Of a stretch of DNA of 64,000 nucleotides, positions 9,446-19,116 are shown piece by piece. Every line of letters starts with the position of its first letter. The stretch's first letter is position 1. Source of the DNA: Butyricimonas faecihominis (GTDB lineage Bacteria > Bacteroidota > Bacteroidia > Bacteroidales > Marinifilaceae). A program made the translations under genes and the position numbers. Location: NCBI RefSeq assembly GCF_033096445.1, contig NZ_AP028155.1:749880-813879 (forward strand), given 5' to 3'. Below the pieces are notes generated by a model, which was not told the origin of the DNA, made no database searches, and saw only the letters and a program-made list of their open reading frames with translations.

Positions 9446-10975
9446 ATGAGTATGAAAACAATAAAACTATTTTTAGGATATTTGATAGCAATAATAATGC
9501 TATATTCCTGTATTGACGATGAGGGGAATTATGATTACACGGAATTAAAAACCGTGGTGATCAGTAATGTATCCAGTAATTGGTCAACCCCTCTGGGTGA
9601 AGAATATGTTATTACCCCGGTTATTGATTATGGAGGTGCAGATTCTACCGAATTTGTTTATGCATGGGTAAGCGAGATTCAGGAGGAATGGAGTGATACT
9701 ATTTCAAGAGAGAAAGTGTTACGATATACTTTTAAGGAAATTGCACGTTACATGACCGTATTCATCGTGGAGCATGGACCGACCGGTTCATTGACATCGA
9801 AACAGATTGATATTAACACGGTATCACGTTATTCCACGGGGTGGACAATTTTATCCGAACAAAATAATAAATCTATTTTGAGTTATGTTCGGGCCGAGCA
9901 AGCGGGTGAAAATGAAATAACCTATAATCTTTTTGAAAATATTTACACGGAACTCCGTGGAGATGATTTGGGAACCGGGCCAATCCGCTTGGGACGACAT
10001 TTTTCTAGTGCAAGTGATGAGATTCTGGTTATCCAAGAAAGTGGTGCTGTAGAAATAAGTGGTCTTGATTTCTCGAAAGTGATTACCACGAAAGAGGAAT
10101 TTGTAAAAAAAGACTATCCTTCTGGTTTTGTACCGAAACAAGCGGAGTATGGCAGTCGGTTAGAGGCTATTTTAGGAACCGATGGAAATCTTTATACCCG
10201 AATAAACCCGAATGGAAGTTTTCAAGTATGCCAATATAATGATGTTCCTGCGATTAGTAATGCTAAAATTGCTAATATGTACTACTGTGCGTATTTGGGT
10301 TATATTTATATGTATGATGAATTGAACCACCGAATGATAGGTATGTATGATAGTCCTCAGCTATATACGGAGAAAATCATCTATGTTAGTATGCATCCGG
10401 ATAGTACGCATTTGCCAACTTTTACTCCAATAAATAATATGGGCGAAGGTACTCAAGTGATGTATATTGATTCGTATAGCGTGGAAGGTGCTTCCGGGAG
10501 AGATTTCGTGCAGATTATTAAAAAAGGGTCTGATTATTATTTCCAAACCTATAAAGCTGCTTTTCCTGCTTTAGGTGATGCGAACCTGTATGTCTATGGT
10601 GGTAAAGAAGAATTGTTTGTCGGGAATGGTTACGTGAACGATAATTCTAAATATTGCATGGATGGGAGTTCGTACTTCTATTTTACGGCGGGAAATGTTC
10701 TTTACTATTGGGATCGGGTGAGTAAGGTTGAGCCGTACTACACGTTTCCCGGTGGAGCCACAATTTTGGATATAGAGCGTTACGCTTACGAGGACAGGGA
10801 GGAAATAGCGGTAGGTCTGGATAACGGAGAATTCTATATACTGGATGCGTCTTTCGAGGCTATGACTGGTCAGAAGGAAAAAGTGCTGTTCAAAGCCGAG
10901 AATTTGGGACGTGTCGTGGATGTGCAGTATAAATACGGAAATTCGTCTAATTTTAATCAACAGTCAAGACAATAA
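9446..10975 (+). CDS. PKD-like family lipoprotein of the SusCD operon
   Basis: A ~509-residue lipoprotein with lipobox MLYSC. The N-terminal ~120 residues (CIDDEGNYDYTELKTVVIS, then EYVITPVIDYGG) match the PKD-like family found after DUF4843. The rest (from ~130, TGWTILSEQNN) has repeated strand-turn units with aromatic pairs such as YAYEDREEIAVGLDNGEFYI and looks like a beta-propeller; this last point is inference. I chose ATG 9446; ATG 9452 is equally good, and an in-frame TTG at 9437 is less likely. It completes a four-gene outer-membrane set. Function is probably ligand capture or support of the SusCD complex. Confidence 0.82.
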   Translation: MSMKTIKLFLGYLIAIIMLYSCIDDEGNYDYTELKTVVISNVSSNWSTPLGEEYVITPVIDYGGADSTEFVYAWVSEIQEEWSDTISREKVLRYTFKEIARYMTVFIVEHGPTGSLTSKQIDINTVSRYSTGWTILSEQNNKSILSYVRAEQAGENEITYNLFENIYTELRGDDLGTGPIRLGRHFSSASDEILVIQESGAVEISGLDFSKVITTKEEFVKKDYPSGFVPKQAEYGSRLEAILGTDGNLYTRINPNGSFQVCQYNDVPAISNAKIANMYYCAYLGYIYMYDELNHRMIGMYDSPQLYTEKIIYVSMHPDSTHLPTFTPINNMGEGTQVMYIDSYSVEGASGRDFVQIIKKGSDYYFQTYKAAFPALGDANLYVYGGKEELFVGNGYVNDNSKYCMDGSSYFYFTAGNVLYYWDRVSKVEPYYTFPGGATILDIERYAYEDREEIAVGLDNGEFYILDASFEAMTGQKEKVLFKAENLGRVVDVQYKYGNSSNFNQQSRQ

Positions 10976-10989
10976 TAATAATTAATTCT

Positions 10990-11038
10990 ATCGTGAGGAG
11001 GTGAGTTGAAAGCGATGTTTTTAACTCCCTCACACGAT
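10990..11038. repeat. Long imperfect hairpin after the SusCD operon
   Basis: ATCGTG (10990-10995), GAGG (10998-11001) and GAGTT (11003-11007) pair in order with CACGAT (11033-11038), CCTC (11028-11031) and AACTC (11023-11027). There is no T-run after it. It separates the SusCD operon from the ABC genes and could stabilise the mRNA 3' end. Confidence 0.6.
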
Positions 11039-11123
11039 GAATATTGGATATGATTAAGGATTGTAGTAACAATCTCTAAGGGAGTGTTGTGTATAAAAAA
11101 TAAGTCATTGTAAAAAGAAATTT

Positions 11124-12065
11124 ATGGAAGAACCAATTGTAAGAGTGGAGCATTTATCCCATCGCTATAGTGTTCAGTGGGCGATCAGGGATATAAACTT
11201 CGAAATTAACCAGAAGGGGATTTTGGGGCTTTTAGGCTCGAACGGGGCGGGGAAGTCGACCACGATGAATATTATCTGCGGGGTATTGAACCAGACGGAA
11301 GGAACGGTTTATATTAATGGTATCGATACCCGTAAGCAACCCGTGGAGGCCAAGAAGTACATCGGTTTTCTGCCACAGAAACCGCCATTGTACACGGATC
11401 ATAACGTGAGTGAATACCTCACGTATTGCGCTCATCTGCGGCTGATGGATGACCGGGAGGTGAAGGCCGCCGTGGAATCGGCCATGAAACGTTGCGGGAT
11501 CGCTCATTTTAGCAAGCGGCTCGTGAAGAACCTTTCGGGTGGGTATCAACAGCGCTTGGGAATAGCGCAGGCCATCGTGCATAACCCGAAATTGGTGGTG
11601 CTGGATGAACCGACAAATGGTTTGGACCCGAACCAGATCTTGGAAATCAGGGATTTGATTTGGGAGATTGCGCAAGATCATGCCGTTTTGCTTTCCACTC
11701 ATATTTTGTCGGAAATAGAGGCCATTTGTCAGAATATTAAAATGATAGAACACGGTAATTTGATCTTTTCCGGGACACTTGATGAATTTCATGACAGTGT
11801 TAAATCCAATACTTGTATTGTGAAGTTGGAGAATGCTCCTGCGGAAGGGGAATTAGGAAATATTCCGGGAGTGATCAAGGTGAAGAAACTCGATGAACAT
11901 TCTTTCCGGTTGCAGCTCGAACAGGAAGGAGAAGAGGTGGCCAAACGAGTTGCGGAAATTTGTGTGAACCGGGGATGGAGGTTGAGCGAGATGCAGATGG
12001 AAAAGGTATCCATGGATGAGATTTTTGCTCAGCTATCGGGAAAACGAGTGGTTGATAAATTTTAA
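11124..12065 (+). CDS. ABC transporter ATPase, GldA-like (module 1)
   Basis: A 313-residue nucleotide-binding subunit. Visible motifs are Walker A GSNGAGKST (~38-46), Q-loop FLPQKPPLYTDH, signature LSGGYQQRLG, Walker B LVVLDEPTNGLDP and switch His in LLSTHILSE. The C-terminal ~90 residues form the accessory domain seen in ABC-2 exporters and end IFAQLSGKRVVDKF. The stop codon overlaps the start of the permease (TAATG), so the two are translationally coupled. The closest named family is GldA of the GldAFG ABC system. The ATPase at 14402 is nearly identical over the first ~200 residues. Confidence 0.92.
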   Translation: MEEPIVRVEHLSHRYSVQWAIRDINFEINQKGILGLLGSNGAGKSTTMNIICGVLNQTEGTVYINGIDTRKQPVEAKKYIGFLPQKPPLYTDHNVSEYLTYCAHLRLMDDREVKAAVESAMKRCGIAHFSKRLVKNLSGGYQQRLGIAQAIVHNPKLVVLDEPTNGLDPNQILEIRDLIWEIAQDHAVLLSTHILSEIEAICQNIKMIEHGNLIFSGTLDEFHDSVKSNTCIVKLENAPAEGELGNIPGVIKVKKLDEHSFRLQLEQEGEEVAKRVAEICVNRGWRLSEMQMEKVSMDEIFAQLSGKRVVDKF

Positions 12066-14377
12066 TGTTACAGGATATGAAAACAATATATAGAATAGCG
12101 AAATCAGAACTAAACTCTTTATTTTGTTCCCCGATAGCTTGGTTAGTGCTGGTCATCTTTACTTTTCAGATGAGCATGACTTTCACGGACAGGATTATAT
12201 GGGAATTGAAAGATTTTGTCATCAATAACCGGGAAAAGGATGGAATGACGGCTTATTTTCTGCTTACCGGCTTCGGTACGCCATTATTTCCCGGTGTACT
12301 TTCCTATTTGTATCTTTATTTTCCGTTGTTGACGATGGGATTGATGAGCCGGGAATTTAGTAGTGGATCCATTAAATTACTATATTCTTCGCCGATTACT
12401 AGCACGCAGATCGTGTTGGGGAAATATTTGTCGATGATGCTCTACGGGTTGATCATGCTAGCGATTGTTACGGTTTACGTGGTTTTTTACATGTGCGTGC
12501 TGAAGGACTTTGATTATCCCGTGGCGATTACCGGATTGATAGGTATTTACTTGATCATGTGCCTTTATTCAGCTGTGGGATTGTTTGTTTCCTGTTTAAC
12601 CTCGTATCAAGTCGTGGCGGCTATCGGTACGTTTGCGGCGTTAACCATTTTGCAGGTTATTGGCGGAGTTTTACAAGGAGTGGATTTCTGGAGAGATATA
12701 ACTTACTGGATTTGTAGTGGACCTCACGGCCCGATAGCCGGGTTAATTAATAGTGGTGACGTGTTATACTATTTGTTAATGCCTGCGCTGTTTATCGGGA
12801 TGTCCATCATGAAATTGCAGTTTGCTCGGCAGAGTAAACCGTGGTACACGAAAGTGGTGAAGTATTTGGCTTTGGTGGTCGTGATCGTGGGGATTGGTTA
12901 TGCAACTTCCCGACGAAACACAGTATGTATTACGGACCTTTCCCGTGACGAACAGTTGACACTAACTCCAAAGAGTCGTGATATACTGGAACGTTACAAA
13001 GGGCAGGAACTAACACTGACAACCTATGTCAACATCATGGACGAACATACGGCTGCCAGAATGTTCCCGAAGAGTCGGATTGGGGATATGTCCGTGTTCA
13101 GCAAATATTACCGTTTCAAACCGGACATGAAGTTCAAATACATTTATTATTACGATCACGTGTTGAACGGGCATTCCTGTTGTGCACCGGGAGAAGATCT
13201 AGAAGAGGCTGCCCGAAAACAAGCTAAGGTGAACGGGTTGGATTTTGATGATGTGCTTTCTCCCGAGGAAATACGGAAGATTCATGATTTAAGCGGTGAA
13301 AATAATCAAGTTGTCCGTACGCTTGAGGATAGCGAGGGAAACTGGACCTATTTGCGAATGTTCAATGACCTGAATCCTTACCCGAGTGAACAGGAAATAT
13401 CTGTTGCCCTGTTGCGCATGAAGGATGGAGCCGTGAAAATGGGTTCTCTCTACGGACATGGTGAACGGGAAATGAACAAAAGTGGGGATCGGGAGATCGG
13501 GTGGCTTTTCACGAATGGTTCCGGTCGCGGGTCGTTGATTAACCAAGGTTTTGATCCGGTAAGCGTGCCGCTCACGGAAGAGTGGGCGATCCCGGATGAC
13601 GTGCAAATCCTTTTAATTATAGACCCGAAAGAACCTTTTTCAGCGGTGGAACTGGAAAAAATCCGTGCTTACGTGGCAAGCGGGCGCCATTTGATCCTCG
13701 CAACGGATGTTAATCGTTCGGGGGTGACGGGGGAATTACTCGAGGATTTTGGGGTGAAGGCTTTACCCGGAATGTTGATACAACCTCGTAAAGATGAGGA
13801 CCCGACGAATATTAACGCTGTTTTCACGCCACAGGCAGGAGCGATTCACCCGACGTTCGCCCAGTGGGCAAGCCGCAACTACCCGTTGAGCATGACGGGG
13901 GCCGTTGGGTTGAGTTACACGATGGATAAGGGGTATAACGTTGTACCGTTAGTGGTTTCCCCGGTAGGTTCGTGGACTGAATTGGAAACGACGGATTTCG
14001 AGGGGGAAGTCCCGGTGTTTAACCCGAAAGCAGGGGAAATCAATCAACAGTTACCCGTGGTGCTTGCCTTGACCCGCCAATTGAACGGGAAGGAGCAGCG
14101 TATTTTGATTTTCGGAGATGCTGACTGGATGACGACCGGGGAGTTTAGCAAGAGTAGATATTATGGAGTGGCAAACGGGCCGTTGACAACGCTTATGTGT
14201 AGCTGGATGGCTGATTATCAATACCCGACTTATTTTCCTCGCCCGGCACAACCGGATAATCACTTGAAATTGTCCTACCAGTCACGGGGGACCTTGAAGG
14301 TGGCGTTTGTTGTTGTCTTCCCGGCCGTGATCTTGTTGTTATATCTTTTGGTGTGGTTTAAGAGAAGAGGTAAGTAG
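12065..14377 (+). CDS. GldF-GldG fusion: ABC-2 permease with GldG-type domain (module 1)
   Basis: A 770-residue protein. Residues ~1-265 are an ABC-2 permease with six membrane spans (first at ~18-35; PLLTMGLMSREFSSGSIKLL is the conserved intracellular coupling segment). Residues ~300-735 form a large periplasmic domain of the GldG type with the motif LYGHGEREMN and an aspartate-rich ILLIIDPKEPFS stretch. A last membrane helix (~745-765) precedes an RRGK tail. GldF and GldG are separate proteins in flavobacteria; here they are one chain. It works with the ATPase just upstream. Bacteroidales do not glide, so the substrate is unknown; the family call is firm, the function is not. Confidence 0.88.
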   Translation: MLQDMKTIYRIAKSELNSLFCSPIAWLVLVIFTFQMSMTFTDRIIWELKDFVINNREKDGMTAYFLLTGFGTPLFPGVLSYLYLYFPLLTMGLMSREFSSGSIKLLYSSPITSTQIVLGKYLSMMLYGLIMLAIVTVYVVFYMCVLKDFDYPVAITGLIGIYLIMCLYSAVGLFVSCLTSYQVVAAIGTFAALTILQVIGGVLQGVDFWRDITYWICSGPHGPIAGLINSGDVLYYLLMPALFIGMSIMKLQFARQSKPWYTKVVKYLALVVVIVGIGYATSRRNTVCITDLSRDEQLTLTPKSRDILERYKGQELTLTTYVNIMDEHTAARMFPKSRIGDMSVFSKYYRFKPDMKFKYIYYYDHVLNGHSCCAPGEDLEEAARKQAKVNGLDFDDVLSPEEIRKIHDLSGENNQVVRTLEDSEGNWTYLRMFNDLNPYPSEQEISVALLRMKDGAVKMGSLYGHGEREMNKSGDREIGWLFTNGSGRGSLINQGFDPVSVPLTEEWAIPDDVQILLIIDPKEPFSAVELEKIRAYVASGRHLILATDVNRSGVTGELLEDFGVKALPGMLIQPRKDEDPTNINAVFTPQAGAIHPTFAQWASRNYPLSMTGAVGLSYTMDKGYNVVPLVVSPVGSWTELETTDFEGEVPVFNPKAGEINQQLPVVLALTRQLNGKEQRILIFGDADWMTTGEFSKSRYYGVANGPLTTLMCSWMADYQYPTYFPRPAQPDNHLKLSYQSRGTLKVAFVVVFPAVILLLYLLVWFKRRGK

Positions 14378-14401
14378 TAATTATTAAATGATAAAAAAGA
14401 T

Positions 14402-15337
14402 ATGGAATCTATTGTAAAAGTAGAGCATTTGTCCCATCGTTACACGGTGGATTGGGCAATTCAAGATATAAATTTCGAGGTGAACCGGAAGGGAATCTTG
14501 GGATTATTGGGATCTAACGGGGCGGGAAAGTCCACGACGATGAACATTATCTGCGGCGTGTTGAATCAAACGGATGGCACGGTGTATATTAACGGTATTG
14601 ATACTCGCAAGAATCCCGTGGAGGCAAAAAAGAATATCGGTTTCCTACCGCAGAAACCACCCTTGTATTCGGACCACACGGTTGATGAATATCTTGAATT
14701 TTGTGCGGAATTGCGATTGATGGAACCCAAGAAAATCAAGCAAGCTGTAGAGATGGCCAAGGAACGGTGCGGTATCGCTCATTTCAGCAAGCGGTTGATC
14801 CGTAATCTTTCCGGCGGGTATCAACAACGTTTGGGAATAGCGCAAGCCATCATACATAGTCCTAAATTCGTGGTGCTGGACGAGCCGACGAACGGGTTAG
14901 ACCCGAATCAAATTCTTGAGATTCGCAAGTTGATCAAGGAGATTGCTGTTGATCATGCCGTTTTGCTTTCCACGCATATCCTGTCGGAAGTGCAAGCTAT
15001 GTGCGACGATATCAAGATGATAGAACACGGGCATCTGGTCTTTTCCGGGACGCTGGAAGAATTCGATAATTACGTGAAACCGGACACGTTTATCGTGAAA
15101 CTTGACAACCCGCCTGCCGACGAGGATATATTGGCTATCCCCGGGGTGACACGTCTCAAACACTTGGATCGAAACACCTTGAGAGTGCAGTTTGACAAGC
15201 GGGACGACATCACCGAGGTGGTGGCCGACACGTGTGTGCGTCATGGTTGGGGATTAAGCGAGATTACGTTGGAAAGAATCTCTTTGGAAGAGATTTTTGC
15301 CCAGTTGTCAGGAAAAAGATTGATCGATAAATTTTAA
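14402..15337 (+). CDS. ABC transporter ATPase, GldA-like (module 2)
   Basis: A 311-residue paralogue of the 11124 gene with the same motifs: Walker A GSNGAGKST, signature LSGGYQQRLG, Walker B FVVLDEPTNGLDP and switch LLSTHILSE. The first ~200 residues differ at scattered conservative positions only; the C-terminal accessory domain is more diverged, as expected if it contacts a different permease. It begins 24 bp after module 1 ends and is followed 8 bp later by its own permease gene. The four genes look like a direct duplication of a two-gene unit. Confidence 0.92.
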   Translation: MESIVKVEHLSHRYTVDWAIQDINFEVNRKGILGLLGSNGAGKSTTMNIICGVLNQTDGTVYINGIDTRKNPVEAKKNIGFLPQKPPLYSDHTVDEYLEFCAELRLMEPKKIKQAVEMAKERCGIAHFSKRLIRNLSGGYQQRLGIAQAIIHSPKFVVLDEPTNGLDPNQILEIRKLIKEIAVDHAVLLSTHILSEVQAMCDDIKMIEHGHLVFSGTLEEFDNYVKPDTFIVKLDNPPADEDILAIPGVTRLKHLDRNTLRVQFDKRDDITEVVADTCVRHGWGLSEITLERISLEEIFAQLSGKRLIDKF

Positions 15338-15345
15338 TAAACGTT

Positions 15346-17634
15346 ATGAGAGTAATATATAAAATAGCAAAATCGGAGTTAGGTACACTCTTTTATTCTC
15401 CGATAGCTTGGTTAATCCTAGTCATATTTGTATTTCAGGTTTTTGGTAGTTTTGCGAACTTACTGGAATATACCGTTAACGCGAAAACTCTTGGACAAAT
15501 GCAGGGGTACCAGAGTTATATGCTTTTCGTGATCGGTGGTTTCGCCCCTTATACAACCATCCAATCTACCCTTTATCTTTACATTCCCTTGTTAACAATG
15601 GGGCTTATGAGTCGGGAATATAGTAGTGGTTCTATTAAATTACTTTTTTCTTCCCCAATCAGTAGTTTGCAGATCATATTGGGAAAATACTTTTCCATGT
15701 TGATTTATGGGCTGATCATGATGGGGAGCGTGTTGGTACTGGTGGTCGTGGCGTTTTTCTCGATCAAAGATTTTGATCTTTCGCTCGTACTTTCCGGTTG
15801 GTTGGGCTTGTACTTGCTCATGGCGACATACGCGGCTATCGGGCTTTTCATGTCGACCTTGACTTCTTACCAGATCATTGCGGCTTTAGGAACGTTAACT
15901 TTCATTAGCTTTTTAAACTTTATCGGTAGCTTGTGGCAACATATTGAGGGGGTGCGTGAAGTGATGTATTGGTTCTCGCTTAAAGGACGTGCGGATGAAT
16001 CTATCCGGGGATTGATTTGTAGCGAGGATATACTTTATTTTATTCTCGTTTCGGGAATGTTCCTCGGGTTCTCGGTGCTGAAACTGCAATTTGCTCGTCG
16101 GAGTTGTTCCATGAGCGTGAAAGTGGGCAAATACGTGGGATTGGTAGCCTGTGTTGCCCTACTCGGGTATGTCTCCACGATTCCTCAATTGAAGTGTTTC
16201 TACGATGCTACGGCTAACAAGGATCGTACGATCACCCCGAACAGTCAGGAAATACTGAAACAGGTGGACGGAGGCTTGACGATTACTTCTTACGTTAATC
16301 TCCTTGACAAGTTTGGCTATCTTGGAATGCCATCCAATTGGTTTAATACCCGGAATATCTTCGAGACATTTACTCGTTTCAAGCCGGAGACTAAACTGAA
16401 AAGCTATTATTATTACGATAATAGTGCAGGGATGAATCTTTCCCGCGAGGAAATGGATAAGGCAATAGAGAGACTCGTGCTGACTTCCGATATTAATCCC
16501 AAAAGCATACTCACCCCGGAACAGATGAGGGAGAAGATCGACCTCTCTGCCGAGGAATACCGCTACGTGTTCTTGATCGAGCGGGAGAACGGGCAGAAAG
16601 CTTTCCTACGTATGTTCGATGATCAGGGAAAGTATCCTTCCGAGGCGGAGATTTCCGCCGTATTGAAGACTATGGTGTCCGAGAGTCCGCGTATTGCTTT
16701 CTTGAATGGACATGGCGAACGCAATATTTATGATGGCTCTGGGGTTAATTATACTTCGTTCACGACAGTTCTTGATTCAAGAGGTGCGTTGGTCAATCAA
16801 GGCTACACGCCCTATACGCTAATGCTGACGGAAGGGGGAGATATTCCATCGGATGTGGATGTACTCGTTATCGCTGATTTACGAAAAGCTTTGACGGATG
16901 ATGAATTGATTCAAATTAAACGATATATCGAACACGGGGGAAACTTGGTGGTGATCGGGGAACCGCGTCGGCAGGAGTACATGGCACCCGTGCTGGAACA
17001 ATTGGGCCTCGCTTTTGTTCCCGGTGTGCTGGTGCAGCCTCGTGAGGGATATGTTGCTGATTATCTTTGGGCAACATTCACACCGGAAGGGGCAAGTTTG
17101 GAACCTATTTTTGCCCGTATGGTGGAATTGGGTAATGTCCTCACGATGCCTTCTGCGGCAGCTATTTGCGAGACGGAAAATAAGGGATTCGAGGTGATTC
17201 CCGTGTTCACGACGGCAACTCACGGGTGTTGGAATGAGTTGGAAACGAAGAACTTTTCTCTCGAAGAACCCCGTCTAAACACGGCATTAGGGGAGGAGGA
17301 AAAAGCCTACGTGACCGGTTATGCCTTGCGTCGTGACGTGCGGGGAAAGGAACAACGTGTCTTTGTGCTTGGGGATGCCGATTGTATCAGTAATGGGGAA
17401 CTTGGAGCAAATCGAGAGTTCCGTCGCTCGAATTACGCACTTACGGATGGAATGTTTCGTTGGCTTGTTTACGATGAGTATCCTATTGATGTTAGTCGTC
17501 CGGCAGCCAAGGATAATGACACGTACCTAACCCCGGGAGGATTTGCGTGGATCAAGATATTCTTGCGTTGGATATGTCCGGTACTGATCGTGGTGTGTGG
17601 TTGCGTGATCTGGGTGATGAGGCGGATGAAGTAA
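15346..17634 (+). CDS. GldF-GldG fusion: ABC-2 permease with GldG-type domain (module 2)
   Basis: A 762-residue paralogue of the 12065 gene. The N-terminal ABC-2 part (~1-260) keeps PLLTMGLMSREYSSGSIKLL, and the periplasmic part (~290-725) keeps the GldG motif FLNGHGERNIYDGSG and VLVIADLRKALTD. One C-terminal membrane helix ends in RRMK. It is much more diverged from module 1 than the two ATPases are from each other, which suggests different cargo or a heteromeric complex. A strong terminator follows. Confidence 0.88.
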   Translation: MRVIYKIAKSELGTLFYSPIAWLILVIFVFQVFGSFANLLEYTVNAKTLGQMQGYQSYMLFVIGGFAPYTTIQSTLYLYIPLLTMGLMSREYSSGSIKLLFSSPISSLQIILGKYFSMLIYGLIMMGSVLVLVVVAFFSIKDFDLSLVLSGWLGLYLLMATYAAIGLFMSTLTSYQIIAALGTLTFISFLNFIGSLWQHIEGVREVMYWFSLKGRADESIRGLICSEDILYFILVSGMFLGFSVLKLQFARRSCSMSVKVGKYVGLVACVALLGYVSTIPQLKCFYDATANKDRTITPNSQEILKQVDGGLTITSYVNLLDKFGYLGMPSNWFNTRNIFETFTRFKPETKLKSYYYYDNSAGMNLSREEMDKAIERLVLTSDINPKSILTPEQMREKIDLSAEEYRYVFLIERENGQKAFLRMFDDQGKYPSEAEISAVLKTMVSESPRIAFLNGHGERNIYDGSGVNYTSFTTVLDSRGALVNQGYTPYTLMLTEGGDIPSDVDVLVIADLRKALTDDELIQIKRYIEHGGNLVVIGEPRRQEYMAPVLEQLGLAFVPGVLVQPREGYVADYLWATFTPEGASLEPIFARMVELGNVLTMPSAAAICETENKGFEVIPVFTTATHGCWNELETKNFSLEEPRLNTALGEEEKAYVTGYALRRDVRGKEQRVFVLGDADCISNGELGANREFRRSNYALTDGMFRWLVYDEYPIDVSRPAAKDNDTYLTPGGFAWIKIFLRWICPVLIVVCGCVIWVMRRMK

Positions 17635-17656
17635 AGGATGTGTTTTCTGATCATAC

Positions 17657-17706
17657 AAAGATTCAGGTTTTAGCCGTAAGATGGCTGATACCTGAATCTT
17701 TTTTTA
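17657..17706 (+). terminator. Intrinsic terminator after the ABC modules
   Basis: AAAGATTCAGGT (17657-17668) pairs with ACCTGAATCTTT (17690-17701), with an inner AGCC/GGCT step, and a seven-T run overlaps its end. It ends the four-gene ABC operon. Confidence 0.9.
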
Positions 17707-17748
17707 GTAGATAATGGTTGAAGGTGTTTCAAGTCTCGGATTAAGCGT

Positions 17749-17756
17749 TAAATTTG
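17749..17756 (+). promoter_or_regulatory. -7 element TAAATTTG of the SWIM/MoxR cassette
   Basis: An exact TAnnTTTG match located 28 bp before the ATG at 17785 and after the preceding terminator. It is the only clear promoter of the cassette. A -33 TTG at ideal spacing is not evident. Confidence 0.55.
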
Positions 17757-17784
17757 TCGGAATGGATATTGAAATTTGGAGTAC

Positions 17785-19116
17785 ATGGAATTATCAGAAG
17801 ATCAAATTATAAAATTGGCCCCGGATGCGGCATCCGTGAAAGCCGGGAAGGGATTGGCCTCGGCGGCGAAATGGGTGTTACGGGGAGCGAGTGACCGGGC
17901 GTTATGGGGGCATTGTCAGGGAAGTGGTAAGAATCCCTACCAGACGCAGGTCGATTTGCAGAATATCGCTTTCAAATGTTCGTGTCCCAGCCATAAGTTT
18001 CCTTGTAAACATAGCTTGGGGCTTTTGTTTTTATATGCTTCTCAGCCGGATTTATTCACGACAGGGGAAGAACCCGACTGGGTAAAGGAGTGGTTGGAGA
18101 AACGTGCGGGAAAAGCGGAGGAGAAGAAGGAAAAAGCGGATAAACCCGTGGATGTAGAGGCTCAGGCAAAGAGGCAGGAGGCTCGACACAAAAAGGTGCT
18201 GAACGGTGTGGACGATTTGCAAGGGTGGTTAAAGGACCTTGTGCGAAGTGGTCTGTTAAACGTTCCGGAGCGGGCGCAAGCCCTGTTTGCTGGGATTTCC
18301 AAGCGTATGGTCGATGCACAGGCTCCCGGTTTGGCGGGGATGATGCGGCAGTTACAGGAGATTCATTATTTCGGTGAGGACTGGAAGTACGAGCTGACGG
18401 CGGGAGCAAGCCGGGCGTACCTCGTGGCGGAAAGCTACAAGCACCTCGATCAGTTGTCCCCGGAATGGCAGGATGAAATCCGTACTCTCGTGGGATACCC
18501 GCAGGCCAAGGAGGAGGTGTTGGCTAACGGGGAACAGGTTTCCGACGATTGGTTGGTTGTTGCCTCGGAAAGTCTGCAACAAGATCGGTTGACGGTAGAG
18601 TACAATTGGTTGTACGGCCGACAAACCTGTCGTTATGCGCTCTTCTTGCAATTCTTAACACCGGGAGCTTTGACGGAAACCGCTTTATTACCGGGTAGTG
18701 TTGTTGCGGCTGATGTGGCGTTTTACAAGGGCGTGACCCCGACCCGGGTATTATTCCGTGAACAGAAAGGTACAAGAGAACCCTTTATCCCATCCGGAAA
18801 AGGATGTTGTGCGGGATTGGCAGAGGCCATGCAAGTCTATCGGGAGAGTATGACCCGTAATCCTTTCACGTATGAAGTACCCGTGTTGGTTAGCGAGGTA
18901 CGCCTTGTGATGCACGAAAAACAGGTGTGGATTAAGGATAGCAACGAGTATCTGATTCCGTTAACCTTGGGTGAGGCCGGCAAATTGAAAGGTTTTGCCG
19001 TGACCGGCGGACGGGAATTCACGGGGTTCTTCCTTGCCGGGGAGCGGTCATGGAGAGTGTTATCGTTATGGATAGAAGATAAATATTACACGTTAAGCAA
19101 TGAGTATAACGGATAA
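17785..19116 (+). CDS. SWIM zinc-finger protein (YehQ-like), first gene of the MoxR-VWA cassette
   Basis: A 443-residue protein. The SWIM motif is at residues ~55-75 (FKCSCPSHKFPCKHSLGLL, i.e. C-x-C...C-x-H), a zinc-binding element that binds DNA or protein. A charged linker (~90-135, KRAGKAEEKKEKADK) follows, then a long domain with no motif that I recognise. The first ATG is at 17785; an in-frame TTG nine bases earlier is less likely. The 3' end overlaps the DUF5691 gene by 17 bp. Gene order SWIM-DUF5691-AAA-DUF5682-VWA recalls E. coli yehQ/yehL/yehM/yehP; this is from memory of those families. Function is unknown. Confidence 0.88.
   Translation: MELSEDQIIKLAPDAASVKAGKGLASAAKWVLRGASDRALWGHCQGSGKNPYQTQVDLQNIAFKCSCPSHKFPCKHSLGLLFLYASQPDLFTTGEEPDWVKEWLEKRAGKAEEKKEKADKPVDVEAQAKRQEARHKKVLNGVDDLQGWLKDLVRSGLLNVPERAQALFAGISKRMVDAQAPGLAGMMRQLQEIHYFGEDWKYELTAGASRAYLVAESYKHLDQLSPEWQDEIRTLVGYPQAKEEVLANGEQVSDDWLVVASESLQQDRLTVEYNWLYGRQTCRYALFLQFLTPGALTETALLPGSVVAADVAFYKGVTPTRVLFREQKGTREPFIPSGKGCCAGLAEAMQVYRESMTRNPFTYEVPVLVSEVRLVMHEKQVWIKDSNEYLIPLTLGEAGKLKGFAVTGGREFTGFFLAGERSWRVLSLWIEDKYYTLSNEYNG

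Noticed and set aside
12065-17634. Active gliding motility machinery
   Set aside because: Only gldA/F/G-like genes are present; no gldB-N or spr genes, and the order lacks motility genes.
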